64,000 nt of DNA from Dirofilaria immitis. Taxonomy: Eukaryota > Nematoda > Chromadorea > Rhabditida > Onchocercidae. Positions 1 to 12,300 of this stretch are shown here, in pieces. The stretch lies in NCBI GenBank assembly GCA_024305405.1, contig JAKNDB010000087.1:7132501-7196500 (forward strand), read 5' to 3'. Positions within the stretch are counted from its first letter, which is position 1, and each line of letters opens with the position of its first letter. The notes under the pieces are model-generated. The model made no database searches and was not told where the DNA came from. It saw only the letters and a list, made by a program, of their open reading frames with translations. The position numbers and the translations under genes were made by a program.

Positions 1-1054
1 TTTGCTTCGGAAGAGAGATACTGCAAAAGTTTATTTTGCTGAAAGGAAAAGAACATCGAAAACTTATATTTCTACAATATAAAATTAATGTTTTTGAAAA
101 CTGCTAATCGTATCTTTTCCTTTAGCATTATAAGTAATGTTTTCAAGAACTAGTGCTTGCTATATTCATTGAAACAAAAAGATGGCATAGATTGATATTT
201 TTGCATCTCCAAACTTTATTTTCGTACTTTACTTCATCGTCTTCTTGTCTTTTCATTTGAATAAAATTCAGTATTAGAAATATTTTTCGGAAAACACTTT
301 AAATGAAAACATCCACATATGATTTGAGCAAACTAAATGACCTCATTCATTCGGATTTTTGGATTTGCCTCTTTTTGGCGGTCGGTGATGAAAACAATTG
401 AACAGGATCGATTTTTTCCCAATTATTCATTTTTGATGGGAAATCCAAAGACATTATGTGACCGCAAGTGCTTGTTACCTGAAACATAATTTGAAGGGAA
501 CTGAAAATTAATATTGTTTTTCATAATGTATTGATATAAAATATAAGAACTGAACTCGCTATATGAATAATAATTGATAAAGATGAAAATATTCACATAT
601 TATATAATCAGTCGATATTCCTTAATTTAGGGATACTTCTCACATATTTTTTACCTTGAAAAGAGCTGATTGTCCTTGGAATTTCCACAGTACTCGGAAA
701 TCGAGCAGACATTGTTCCATCCTATAAAAGCAATGAAAAATATTCCTAAGTATTTTTAAGTTTTAAATAAGGAAAAATAAGAGAAAACAAGAGAAACAGA
801 TAACAGTGAAAAACGAAACACGCGGAAACATAGGTTACATATTACTAAAATGGATTAGGAACAAAAAGACCTGGAAATCTACAAACAAAAAAGTAGGGAT
901 AGGTAATGAAAAGAAAAAATTGAAGATAAACATGACTTCTACCTTTCCTTTTCTGAACATTCCCATCAGCAAGGATTTTCGCAATGGCTTCAGCAAGCAT
1001 AGGTTTTTCGGCCACCATTATAACCGTAAGCGAAGGCATACCCTTAACAGTCAT
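1..1054 (-). CDS. TOP3B: DNA topoisomerase III-beta, N-terminal part (runs off left edge)
   Basis: Type IA topoisomerase that passes single strands of DNA (and RNA) through a transient tyrosine-linked break. Only the N-terminal Toprim region is in the window. Exon 1 (1054-943) begins the protein and contains VIMVAEKPMLAEAIAKIL, the family's opening signature. Exon 2 is 721-655, exon 3 is 478-342 with VTSTCGHIMSLDFP and WEKIDP, and exon 4 starts at 38 and leaves the window. The metal-binding DxD and the active-site tyrosine lie outside. Two one-base shortfalls interrupt the frame: the TTT at 682-684 and the TTTTT at 372-376 (plus-strand letters). Adding one base to each restores the homologous frame and makes all exon phases agree. 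Met at 1054 or at 1039 could be the start. Identity as TOP3B rather than TOP3A rests on my recall of the N-terminal sequence. Confidence 0.88.
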
Positions 1055-1709
1055 AACTAATTCGCTTTTTGATGAACTATTAAAATTGCGGCAATACAGT
1101 AACGATGCAACAAAGTATTCTAGTATATGCTGATCATGGGTCTGCCTTCGGAACTCTCATTAACTCGTTAACAAACGGCCATGCGCTTGTCCTACTGTGG
1201 CTAACGCCGAAGGCATGAACATCGATAAAATTTAAAAGCAGTCCATGACTTGATAGCATGATTTTTAAAATGCTCTAGCGATCAAGCGCTGATCGGACAC
1301 CCATTATTTTACATGATAAAAATTCATTACGTCAAAAATAACCACATCTGCAAGCAGCAACAATGAGTAAAATAAATTGTAAAATTCCAAGAGGAAATGC
1401 AACGACTAAAAGAGTTTGCTTAACAAGTTTATACATTGTTTTATTGATGACTACTCTAAAACTTCGAAATCGTAATTCGTCAAAAAATATACTGTAAATG
1501 AACATATGAAATATTTTCTATGGTTATAATACAATACATTTTTGATCTACGATTGTAATAAAATACATTTCAGAATAGTAGAAAAAATATATCCAGTTAA
1601 TTACTACCACATGACAAAAAAAATCCTTCAAAATAACAATACATAATTATTCAACGATAAGTATATGAATAATTACATGAAGGAATAAACAACAATATCA
1701 AAATCTATT
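1055..1709. other. Intergenic, TOP3B to PUS10
   Basis: This is the 655 bp between the TOP3B start and the PUS10 stop, both on the minus strand. No gene is visible. A 9-bp inverted pair, TGCCTTCGG near 1144 and CCGAAGGCA near 1207, is the only structure I noticed. It is short enough to be chance. Confidence 0.5.
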
Positions 1710-4700
1710 TCACTTTGGTGGCCATTCCATATCAACACCCTCAACATCCAATTCAAGTATGTCAATTTCACCATGTTCAACACCAAATAAATCTGCCAGT
1801 GATGGCCGAGTTCGACCGAAATCACCATGCACAAATTCTTTCACATAAGTTCCGCTTGCGTCTCCATTCTAAAACAGTGAAGTCACTATTCAGAATTTTT
1901 TAAAAGTTTCCAGGAATTTTCTGTTAAGAGCCAAATAATTCATTCTACAAAAAAAGTTCAGAAAATCTTCATCTATTTATAGAAATTGTTACTGTGTCAA
2001 TGCCAGCAATTTTATACAACAAGAACATACAGAGTTTCTCCGTAAATCAAAATCAAAAATCTTGTTCCGCAAACCTAATTGCATTCAAGTAATATTATGT
2101 TCGAGAAGACAACTAGAACTATGAAAATGTTTTTTACGATGAAGCAAGCAAAAATCTAGGACTATTTTTTCTCGTTATCACAATTAAAAACTAAAAATGG
2201 AAATCCTTTCCCAAAGAAAGTACACCTTTACTAGTATGTCTTGACAATCACTGAATAAAGTTGGATTTCAATTTTTTAGATACGAGTATTTCAACAACTG
2301 CGTCGCATTCTGTAGTCGAAAATCAATTTAAATAAATAAAGCAAGCAAATTCTATGTCACCTGACTAGAAAATGATGATCATCCAATTTCAGTGCTGCTA
2401 TGAAAAATATCATCCTCCGTCTTTCGAGCAAAGGACGACGCTTCAGCACTCGCACAGGCGTTTTTGAATCACTTCAAAAGGTGCTTTATGACGAAGTTCT
2501 TTTAGCATAAGGTCATCAAGTCTCCGTGTACTATAGCAGTAACCGGTATATAATTTTCGCCTTTCTAGAATAAACATGAAGGTTTTTAAAATGATTATGG
2601 AAATTTATACTCAATCCAATCTACAATATATTTTTTTCAATTTTTATCGATATATATAAAAGCTGTTAAAATGGCTTACCATCTTGACCATTTTTTATCA
2701 GAGATGCTTGGTTTGATGTGATTTGTTTCAAACCGGGAAGAACTTTCACATCGTGATTTTTGTTAATATTATCCTCCAGACGTTTTAATGTGGTTTTCGA
2801 ATTATGCTTTTGAAATGAAAAAATTTTCTTGGGATTGATTAGCTGAAAATAATCGGCATCTATATATTTACATTTCATTTTATCCCAGAATTTCTGGAAA
2901 AAAGATTACTTGTAACACAAATGGCCTTCCGCTACCGAGCATTCTTACATCAATATCTTCTCGTCCTGAAGCTACAAAACGTGCAATATCGCACCTAGTT
3001 TCTTTGACAAACGGTGCTCCAATTTTCTCCGATACCTCAAAAAATTACTATATTTCATATTCAAATACTCAGATCTTTAAAATCTTCTCAACTTATATAA
3101 GCTTACTGAATGTCCAATAATTTTCGGCATATTAGTTAAAGCGGAACATGGACTTTGAGACATGTTTCTTGAAAATTTGCAATAACGTCCAGCTATGAAC
3201 AAGGGACTGCGTTCAAATGAGATTGTGTAATTACACAATGCCGACGGTGAAGCCATCTTGTATATCCTGCAATCCTTCCTATACATAATTCTTTCTTTTT
3301 GAAAAATTAGTAAATAATGCACAGCATGATCACACTCGTGATATTCAAAAAAAAAAAGATGAAAGAGAACGCTGCGAAGAATATACAACATCCCAACTAT
3401 AAAATATGCTAAGACGGATGTAATTCTTGAATTCAAGAAATTCTAAAGTTACATATATTTTTAACATCAGTAAAATGTTAAGTACAGTCATAGAGCATTT
3501 ATTTCAATATTATTATTTATTATATTTTGACAAATTTGTTCTAGGCGGCTACTGGTAATTCTTATAAATGCTTTAATTAAAAAAATAAAGCTAGAAAAAT
3601 TAATGTCTGGAAACTATGAAATAATGGAAGAGCTAATGAGAACTTTCTGCATATTCTTTTAAAAATTTTTTCTAAGAATCTATATCGAACATATATATTA
3701 GTTAAAAAAATGAGTAGCCAAAAAAATATACAATGCATATTCTCGATCTAGCTTGTGTACCAGATTTGCAATTCGTACTTTTGTATACATTGACAAGAGT
3801 GTGTCATCTAGGCTCGCATATCTTAATTTTTTCGTGATATTTGGAAATCACTCGGGAACTTTTTCATCAGATAAGCAACATCACTCTTATTAAATTCATC
3901 ATTGATAAACGTAAGGGTGAGAATTAAGTCCGAACTTAATGAAGGTGACAAACCGGTACTCTGCAATTATATAGAAATCCACATAACAAAATAATGAAAA
4001 TTTATCTAGTACCATGAATTCAATAAATTCATGTACAGATGGTTTTTAGTATAATTAAAAGTAAAATCTGCAGATATTACCAAAATGAATAACATATTTT
4101 AAAAAAATAAACAAATAATCCAAAAATCTCAAAGCACTTCCACGAACATTGCGAATCTTTTCCAAATAGGCGTTAACGATACGTAATTTAAAAGGAATCG
4201 TAGAGAAGGTACGATCTGATAATGGAATCCGATAGGCGAGTTCATATAGTGCTTCCCGAAAAATTGCTGTAACAGGAACATTGACGGCAAGTAGGAATGA
4301 TTTCGAATCATAACCGCTGCTTTCATATATCTTCTTTGCCTGGAAAACGAATTAAGGCAGACTTTTAAAAACATTCAGTTAATAATTCGAGAAATTTCTA
4401 ATTCTATAGAGTAATTCTTGAAAAATTTTGAAATTAACCGCATTCAAAAATTCTTGAAAACTGTAAAACGATGAAAACCTCGCAACGTTAAAAGAATAGG
4501 CTTTAATAAAGTAAGATTTGATTTAAAACTTCAATTCACTGCTAAATCCAGAAGATTTAGAAATGCATGACGATATTAAAAGAAAATCTCACCTCAGCTA
4601 CCACTTCATCAACAAATTTTTCATCCAACATACCAAAACAAAGTGCGCAATTGAATGGTTTTTCCACACTTCCACTTTCTACCCATCCTCTCAGCTGTTG

Positions 4701-4754
4701 AGTACAAACAGTGCAGAGAGGAATACGATCATCTAAACCTGCACCATATTCCAT
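1710..4754 (-). CDS. PUS10: tRNA pseudouridine synthase Pus10
   Basis: Archaeal/eukaryotic Pus10 makes pseudouridine 54/55 in the T-arm of tRNA. Exon 1 (4754-4593) has the N-terminal zinc-type CTVC and CALC pairs. Exon 2 starts at 4339 (AKKIYESSGYDSKS), a third exon lies near 3960-3800, and an exon near 3255-3140 carries FIAGRYCKFSRNMSQSP. The catalytic-domain exon near 3031-2895 carries SGREDIDVRMLGSGRPF with the catalytic Asp. It is followed by exons ending at 2680, 2564-2361 (KRRPLLERR) and 1868-1710 (VKEFVHGDFGRT, DILELDVE), with a TGA stop. Two runs are one base short: TTTTT at 2461-2465 and CC at 1852-1853. The latter breaks the conserved TQAGTY motif. ATG 4754 lies two bases after a CAG acceptor, so trans-splicing or an upstream coding exon are both possible. 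Exons between 3800 and 3100 are approximate. Confidence 0.93.
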
Positions 4755-4756
4755 CC

Positions 4757-4758
4757 CT
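4757..4758 (-). promoter_or_regulatory. 3' splice acceptor directly before the PUS10 ATG
   Basis: On the minus strand the sequence reads TTTCTGACCGCAG followed by GG and then ATG. An acceptor two bases before the start is typical of spliced-leader addition in nematodes. A cis intron with an unseen 5' exon would look the same. Confidence 0.45.
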
Positions 4759-5943
4759 GCGGTCAGAAATCAGTGACCAACATTCACAACCTCACTTTAA
4801 CAAATTCTTAACCATAGCGACCCATCTGCATTCCGTCCCATCTCCTCAAATTTGTCCCATCACTTGGTGAGATATCAGGCAGTATGGAGATAATGTTGTA
4901 GCCGGAGAGGACAGAGAATGAACAGATATGCATGATTATGTGTTAAGAGAAAATATGAAAAGCGAAAACATAGACATTCTGACGACCATAGAAGTTGAGA
5001 GAAAGATAAATAGAAAAAAATCATGTCATCAGTAATGAAAGATACACAAGAAGTATTTTTATAACCATATGAAATGAAATGACAGAAATCTCAAACAAAA
5101 TAATAATGCCTAGTTCCAGTAATTCTATGACCAGTTGAGAGTGATATGCATCTCTAACTCATACTATTTCTGTGTCTTCTCGAGCTTTCGATGATTTTCG
5201 CTGCCATTTGGAATTTTGAAAAGCTGAAATTATTAAAGTTTGGGAAGACTGGAATGAAATAGCAGCATGACATTAGCATAATTAGATGGATATATAAAGA
5301 GATAGCAATGTTATTTGTGAAGATTTTATATTAATATACCGCAGTGATCGATCACTTCTTTTATATTATTTTATGATTTGTTGAGAAGAGAGAGGAACGG
5401 ATGTGTTGGCGAAAAAGAAAGTAGTAAGTTTGCGTCTCTAGGGAACATTTAAGTTAATTAACTTGCCAAAAATGTTATTACATACAAGGACCTTTTAAAT
5501 TAGGCTAGTCAGGCTTTTCTCTAGCACCTTTTCTTGCTGAAATAATGGACCATGTCAGACTAAAGTTATGAAACTAAGATTGAACTATCGTGGTGAGATT
5601 GACTGAAATTAAATACGTGCAGCAGAGAATCAAATTCTATTTTGGGGAAAGAAATTTGATCATAGAGAAATTTAATTTTATGCGAAGAAAATAATGAATT
5701 TCAGAAGCATTCGGTAGCAATTTCTGTGGAGCAATTAGAGGTGAAACCTATTCCTGAAAGTCAAAATGTGCATCGTTGGTTAATATTATTTCTCAATAAT
5801 AAATTTATTGGAAGGAATTAAAATTGAAATTGAGAACAAATTATTTGGGGAATTAGAATGAAAATTGACAAATACTGAAAAGGAACAGTATATTTTAGAA
5901 ACTATCGTTGCTGTATAAATCGAAATCAGTGACTAACTTTTTT

Positions 5944-5945
5944 AG
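5944..5945 (+). promoter_or_regulatory. Candidate spliced-leader acceptor
   Basis: A TTTTTTTAG 3' splice site lies 12 bases before the ATG at 5958, with no upstream exon recognised. It supports 5958 as a true start and suggests trans-splicing. Confidence 0.5.
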
Positions 5946-5957
5946 GTAAATAAAAAA

Positions 5958-7820
5958 ATGGATAATAAAGCAACAGATCAGAAAAAGAATCAGAAATTGA
6001 GAAGAAAGAATTCAAGAACTGTGAGCATGTAAAGAAGACCAATGAACAGGAAAAAGATTCCACCGAGCTGGAAAAAAATCAGTTGAGAAAGAAAAGACAG
6101 GAAGGGAAAAGAGGAAAAGGACAAAAAGAAAATAGGAGATGAAAAACGAAGTGACACTGAAAAGGAAGGAAGTGACAACGAAAACAACGAGAAAGGCTCA
6201 CAGGTATTAATTGACCTTTCAAATACTTTTGAAAGTATTGAAGAATTGAATGGAAGATAAGAGTTCATAGAATTTTCAGAATATTTAAAACATTCAGGGA
6301 AAGATATGTATGGAGAAAGATGCAGATATATAAAGTTTAGTAAATATATTAGGTTATTGGGAATTCATTTTTATATTCATATGACTTGATAAAAGAGAAA
6401 ATGAAGTATTACAAATTAATTAACTTATTCTAGAAGAAGAAATTAGTGATCAAGGCACCAGTAGCAATTAAAAAAGCCGACGCTGAAGATCCGCAGTATC
6501 AGGTTTGATAAATTTTCCAGCTATTCTTAAAAACAGTTTCAATATGAATAAAATTGATAATTGCGTCGTGAATAAAATAAATAATTAATGTTATATACAG
6601 ACACTTGCTGGCCTAAATGATGAGGATTTATTTGGCAAAGAAAATGAGTATAAACCAAAAAAGCCAAGAAAGAAATTAATTATAAAGGCACCAATCGGTT
6701 TTAAAAAGCAGATGCCGAAGATCCACAGTATCAGGTAGTTTTTAAAAATCTACTGAAAGATGTCGCTAATTCTTTAAGTTTTCATTGATTAACAAACGTA
6801 GAACCTCTTGAATAGCACAATTAAAAGTTTGAGTGACTTATACAAAACCGACCTTGATATAGGCAAAATTTAGAAGTTAGATAAAATGACTCGCTTGGAG
6901 TTTGGCATTAAATCTGATAATTGTATCCAATATTCATAATTGTTTCAGTCATCTTTATTTATAAATTTGTCTATTTTCATAATTTCATACAATTACATAA
7001 TAGTTTAACATTTGAAAATAAATCTCTTGGTCATTCGAAACGTCCGTTAAAGATGCTTCTGATTGTTATTAAGTTTCAAATCGATCTTTTTCCTGCACAG
7101 TAACTCTCATTGTAGTAGGGCGAGATTCTGTTTAATATGAAAAACAGTAACAAATAAAAATACTTTCTTTGCTTTAACCTCCTCAACTGCATCTATATCT
7201 AATGAATAAAGAAACAAAATTTGCTAAACTTCTTGGACTAAAAGTTATAATTTTCCCCTCAAATAATCGTTTACAGTTTTCTTGCATAGGAACTCATTAA
7301 ATTAGATTAGAAAATTTAGCAGACAAATAGAAAAATATCTTTTTCTCGGAAAAATATGGTTTGAGGATTAATTATTATATTTTATTTTTGCGGAATTATT
7401 TTGGTGATAAGGTATCAGACAAAAATGAATAAAATTTATCGAAAGGAAGACTGCAACACGTAGACCTGAAATGACAGCCTGAAAAACTAACGAAGTTTTT
7501 TCCGAAAACCTCGTTTATGTCGTAGTATATTTCCGTTTGCTTTCAAATATAGTTTAGAACACCAGATTTATAACTCATTAACTATCAAAAACTGAAATTT
7601 TTGATAATGAGTTCATCAGTATCTTACTGAAGTTTTAGATATTCTGATGTATAGATCTTCTCGTCTCATTAGCGACTTCTCCAGAATGCCTTTTACAGAG
7701 TTTAAATTAACATTAAAATGAAATGGAGTGAACTGTGGAGAAAATGCGAAGTTAGCATAAAATTTATAGACACTTGCTGGCCTGAACGATGAGTTGTTTG
7801 AAGCGAATTTCAAAAAATGA
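5958..7820 (+). CDS. Small Lys/Glu-rich protein with duplicated exon modules
   Basis: I do not recognise a named family. Four exons, all in phase 0, can be joined: 5958-6203, 6434-6502, 6601-6734 and 7770-7820 (TGA). Exon 1 is almost wholly Lys, Glu, Asp, Asn and Ser, likely disordered. Exon 2 ends KAPVAIKKADAEDPQYQ. Exon 3 opens TLAGLNDEDLFG and closes with a second KAPIGFKKADAEDPQYQ. Exon 4 opens TLAGLNDELFE and stops after FKK. The pair [K-rich, ADAEDPQYQ] then [TLAGLNDE..F] therefore occurs twice, split at the same intron position, so the exons look duplicated. The length would be about 166 residues. Exon 1 needs one extra A at 5982-5986, 6072-6078 and 6107-6110, and exon 3 at 6713-6717. 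With these, every exon is a multiple of three. No signal peptide or membrane segment is seen. Confidence 0.6.
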
Positions 7821-9378
7821 AAAGAAGTCATAGAGAAAGAAGAAACAGAAAAAGCTTAATATTTATGTCATAGACAATTTCGCAGAAATGCAGAAAGTCT
7901 TCGTTTGCAAGTTCTATTCTTCGTTCATTCATATAATATCAATTTATATATTATGAAGAGAAATAGGCATTGATGGAATGCTCACATTTGGATTAAAAAT
8001 TCAAAATTGGTTTAACAGACATCGATAGTTATGAGTTAATAAATTGGCCTTTCAAGTATTAACGTCCTTCCTTCCTTGTATGTCGCAGAAATTCTGAAAA
8101 GACTTCTGACGCTTCTTTTCAGTGTCCCAATAGTGCAAATACCTGCGTCTAACAAATATAAAACATCCCATTCCAACATTCACATTGCCGAAAAGTAATT
8201 TTTATTTGCTCGCATAAATCTCCCGAGCAGTACTGAATGTCATTATTCACTGTGAAATTCGAAAGGAACTTTTTGAATGAATTGAATGGATCATTATCAG
8301 ATTATTTGATTTCATCTTCGATACTAACATCTTTCAAGTCATTCAAATAATTATGCGATGAATTTTGTAATGATGCTTATGCATATAACTATTTCATTGG
8401 AATGACTCATGTAAGCCGATTAATTAAGAGCTTAAGTTTGAACTATTCATTCATTAATGAATTTAATGATGTTTATTAAATAATTTTTAAAAGATTTTAA
8501 GTCGCATTAATCAGAACTGAAAGGAGAACTCAGAATTGAAAACTTTTCGGTTAAAGATCTCATTGTTATAATTGTTTTTATTCCGAATGAGTTAGGGAAA
8601 AAATGACGTGACGGAAAAGTTGTTTGTATGATACATTTGGATGATGAATGTATGTTTTTAATTTTTTCACTGTTAATTTATCTTGATATACATTCTAATG
8701 AATTTTAAATGTTGCATTAAGACAATATCTAATCTAATTAAAACAGGAAGCAAGATGATAACCCGCTTATCAATTATAATAATTTACTTTTTCGCATGAT
8801 AATTTAGTTACTGGCAAGGGAGTTTCATAGATGCATGGTACGATACATGCCTGCAGGTCTAATTGCATTATGCGATATTAATATTAAATATTGATCAAAC
8901 AACTCGCTGTCGATATTGTTATTAAAAAAGCTACTTGAAATGTCTTCGTGGTGACGTAGTTTTCGAGTGATGTTTTTGATGACAATATGAACAACAAATT
9001 GCCTGATCAGCACTTAATACTAATTTCACTTAGTCAACTCATTGCTTCTTAAGTTAGAATGCCTTTTAATAAAGGCTGCACTTCGACTTCAAGTCAACAG
9101 TAATTTTTTTCGGAAGGAAATATGGAAATGTGCCGGATTGCAGTGAAAACTGGTAAAGTATAGAAATCAATAATTCGTCTTAACTAATTTAAAGGTATGC
9201 ATTCATAATATTCTTATAGTCGTATATCTGGAATATAATTTCTATATACATCAAAATGCTGCAAATTATACAATCCCCATCTTATTCATAGGTAAGAAGT
9301 GGGTTATTGGACTGAAAATAGTTACGTTGATTTGAAGTATTTAAAATTGAATGCTTCGGAGGAAAACTTTCAAGCATG
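7821..9378. other. Intergenic, convergent 3' ends
   Basis: About 1.56 kb between the stop of the Lys/Glu-rich gene and the stop of NT5C2, which converge here. The stretch is AT-rich and full of stops in all frames. I see no supported gene or RNA. Confidence 0.5.
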
Positions 9379-12300
9379 CTATTCAGTTTCAGAAGACATC
9401 TGTTCTTTGTTGCTGCTAACTTCAGTTGAAAACTCGTCTTCAGTGGTTACTACGGTATCTTCCTGAACATGTGGTATCGCTTTGATGCTCTTTTCTGAAT
9501 AGAAATTTTTCTTCCGTCCTGTAACATATTATAAAAGCTGATTTCGATTTTTTTCTTAAATTGGAAAAGCCAAAATAGGTAAGTGTAATGAACTAGGTTA
9601 TTCTAGACTGAAAAATTAAAATGTTTTCTTTTTCAATCTATTTTTTAAAAAGGACTTTAAAAGAAAGTTCTAAAATGATAAAGAAAATGTCTTCTTCTTT
9701 TAAAAATACTTTTAGAAGATTTAATTAATTTACTGGCTTTATTCGATGCAAAATTTTTTTCGCGTATATATTTGTCGGTATTCACTTCATGTGGCATTAA
9801 GGTCATCGATGCACGGAAAAAGTAGAAAAGTGGATAGTAGAGTAAATTATAGCAACTAGAAGAATAGAGATCAGCGAATCGTTCTACCTGAAATCGGAAA
9901 AAAGGCATTCATACAACTAAAACTTGCTTTTTTCAAATTTCAAGTCTGGATTTCAATTTGAGTAGCTGAAGTTCCCGAATCTTACCTGTGATGCAAAAAA
10001 TGTGGTGCGTGATCCGCTTCGAAACAATGAACCCATTTTGCTATAATAATTATCCATCTCCTGAGTACTTTCCTGTAAGATAAAGTGTAGATTTAATATG
10101 CTTTAGTTCTTTTTTATGTCTTGAAAAAATTATAAATTAGAAAAATACCAAATTTAAAGGAATTAGAATAAATTAGCAAACTCTTGCTTGCTTTACCCGA
10201 ATTTGAGTGTTTCCTTCTTGAATAGTTGATTGAAGAGATACAACGTCTATCTGATTGTACATTGCTTCAATCTGTTTGGTCATTTCTACCACTTTTTCAA
10301 ACAAATCATGCCGTTGTGACCAAATAGATATTTCTTTTACTAATTCGGGTATTACAAGAAATGTACGCCATCCTTTTAAACAAAGATAAAGTAATCAATT
10401 GAAGTTTCAATGTCCAGTAGAAATCAATTTCAGTTTTAATTGAAAAATGATGGTGATTTTAATTGAATGACGATTTAGTCTCGTCCGAAATATTCTATTT
10501 ACTAAATAAAAAGTCTGAGGCCGAAAGTAGAAGTAACATGAAAAGTGAAATTATGCGGTATAGTGAATCATCTATTAAATGAAACATAAAAAGTTCGACC
10601 ACATTTAAAATGATACAGCCTTCAAAAATTTTGTCTTATCAAATTGAAATAAGAATGAATTTACCTTTTGTCTTTTTGATTTAAGTACATCACCAAAGAT
10701 ATGGTCACCAATATATAACACTTCTCTGTCTCGAACATTAAATAGCCGACGAAAATCATCTGAATTACCTAAAAAAGTAATCAAAAGTTTTGATTTGGAT
10801 TTGTTAGCTTGCAAAAGACTTAATTTGCGTCTTTATTCATCCTCAAAAATGATGATAGTAGACGAACATGGTAAAGTTTTATAGCAAAGTAAATGCAAAA
10901 ATAGATAAAATAAGTTCTTACCACTTTAAATAAGTTAAGAAGAAAATACTATATTTTTAAAGTGATTGGTAAATTAAGGCTCTTGAGACTTATATTATAA
11001 ATCATTTTCAGAAGATCCTATTGTGGAATATAGGCTGCTTCTTAGAGAAAATAAAAATTTTTTAATAATTTAATTTTAGGAACATACCGCCAGCATAAAC
11101 ATCACCCTTTTAAGTAATCCTTGATGCACTCCGATTTTAGGCGTTCCCGTGACAGTATCAATTTGTCGAAAAACAGTGCCTTTCACAAACCATAGCGGTT
11201 TTTTCGCTTCAACAATTGAAACATCAAAATAAGATGTCCAATCCGGTCCAATTAAATAACTTAACACTCCCTAAATATTTTTCGAAGAATAAAACCTTTA
11301 AAACTGAATTTTTAATTAAAATAAATTAACACGCACATTTGCCTCAATCATTTAAGGAAAGGAAGCATTAAATTAGAATCGAATAATATTTAGGGAGTGC
11401 TTCGAATCTTCCCTGATAATCTACAAAGTCTATCGTTTGCTATCATTAGAAATAAATGTTTCGAAGAATAAAACCTTTAAAACCAACATTAGTATAGCTA
11501 TAGTTGCTGTTAGTCAAAAGAAATGTTCGTCCTCCATGAGCACTGATTAATTTTAGAAGTGGTTTGATTCGATTATCCTTGATGATATATTTGTCCAAAT
11601 TTTGCAAAACATCCGTTTTTAACGAACTCTTAGAATATAGATATAAAGTGAGCCAAAATAAGTGGAAATAAAAATTAGTCATGTATGCTAATAATTGTTT
11701 ATCACGTTGAATGTAAACTTAAGCTATATTTGAAATTAAAATATTAAAAAGTTTAATTTATAAATAATTTATGTTGTGAAATATCGCAAACTAAAGGTTA
11801 AAAATTTTAATTTTCGGTTATGCAAAAAATCCAAGGAAAAATTAAACGATTAAAATATTTGAGACTTAAGAAAGTTTAATAAATTAGTTCATACATCATT
11901 ATGAACATAATTGACGGCACTTGAAACGTCTTCAGCAAGCGATTTATAGGATATTATCGTATCTCCACTTCGAACACCTGTACCATCACCAATTCTAGAA
12001 ATTAATATAATCCAGGTCTTCATATTTATAATTGTAATTTTAATAAAATGAGCTCTTACATATTTTTAATAAATATGAAAAATAAAGTCAAAGTTAATGT
12101 ATTAGAGAAGATTTATCTTTAGCTTCCACTGTTAATTATAATTTTCGAATAGTAAATATTAACTGTTAATTTTCTGATATTATTTCTAAAGTTTCTTTTA
12201 AAGCATTATTCCTGTACTAATTATCTTCTTGTCATCTATTTTAGGTTTATTTTGCAATTATAAATAAGAAGAATCGAAATATCAATAAAATCAAAGGCAT

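Larger units (their letters stand above)
4755..5957. other. Intergenic, divergent promoters of PUS10 and the Lys/Glu-rich gene
   Basis: This 1.2 kb lies between two genes read outward from it. I see no coding exon with support. It should hold the promoters of both neighbours. The right end is a pyrimidine run closing with TTTTTTTAG at 5945. Confidence 0.5.

Noticed and set aside
1..1054. TOP3B as a decayed pseudogene
   Set aside because: Two one-base additions in homopolymer runs restore the frame and all intron phases, and exon 4 at the window edge continues the homology. This is better explained by sequence error.
3077..3436. A separate 119-residue minus-strand protein
   Set aside because: Only its middle (FIAGRYCKFSRNM...) is coding, as one exon of PUS10. 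The flanks run into introns.
4129..4374. An 81-residue minus-strand protein
   Set aside because: It is a wrong-frame shadow of PUS10 exon 2, whose true frame reads AKKIYESSGYDSKS.
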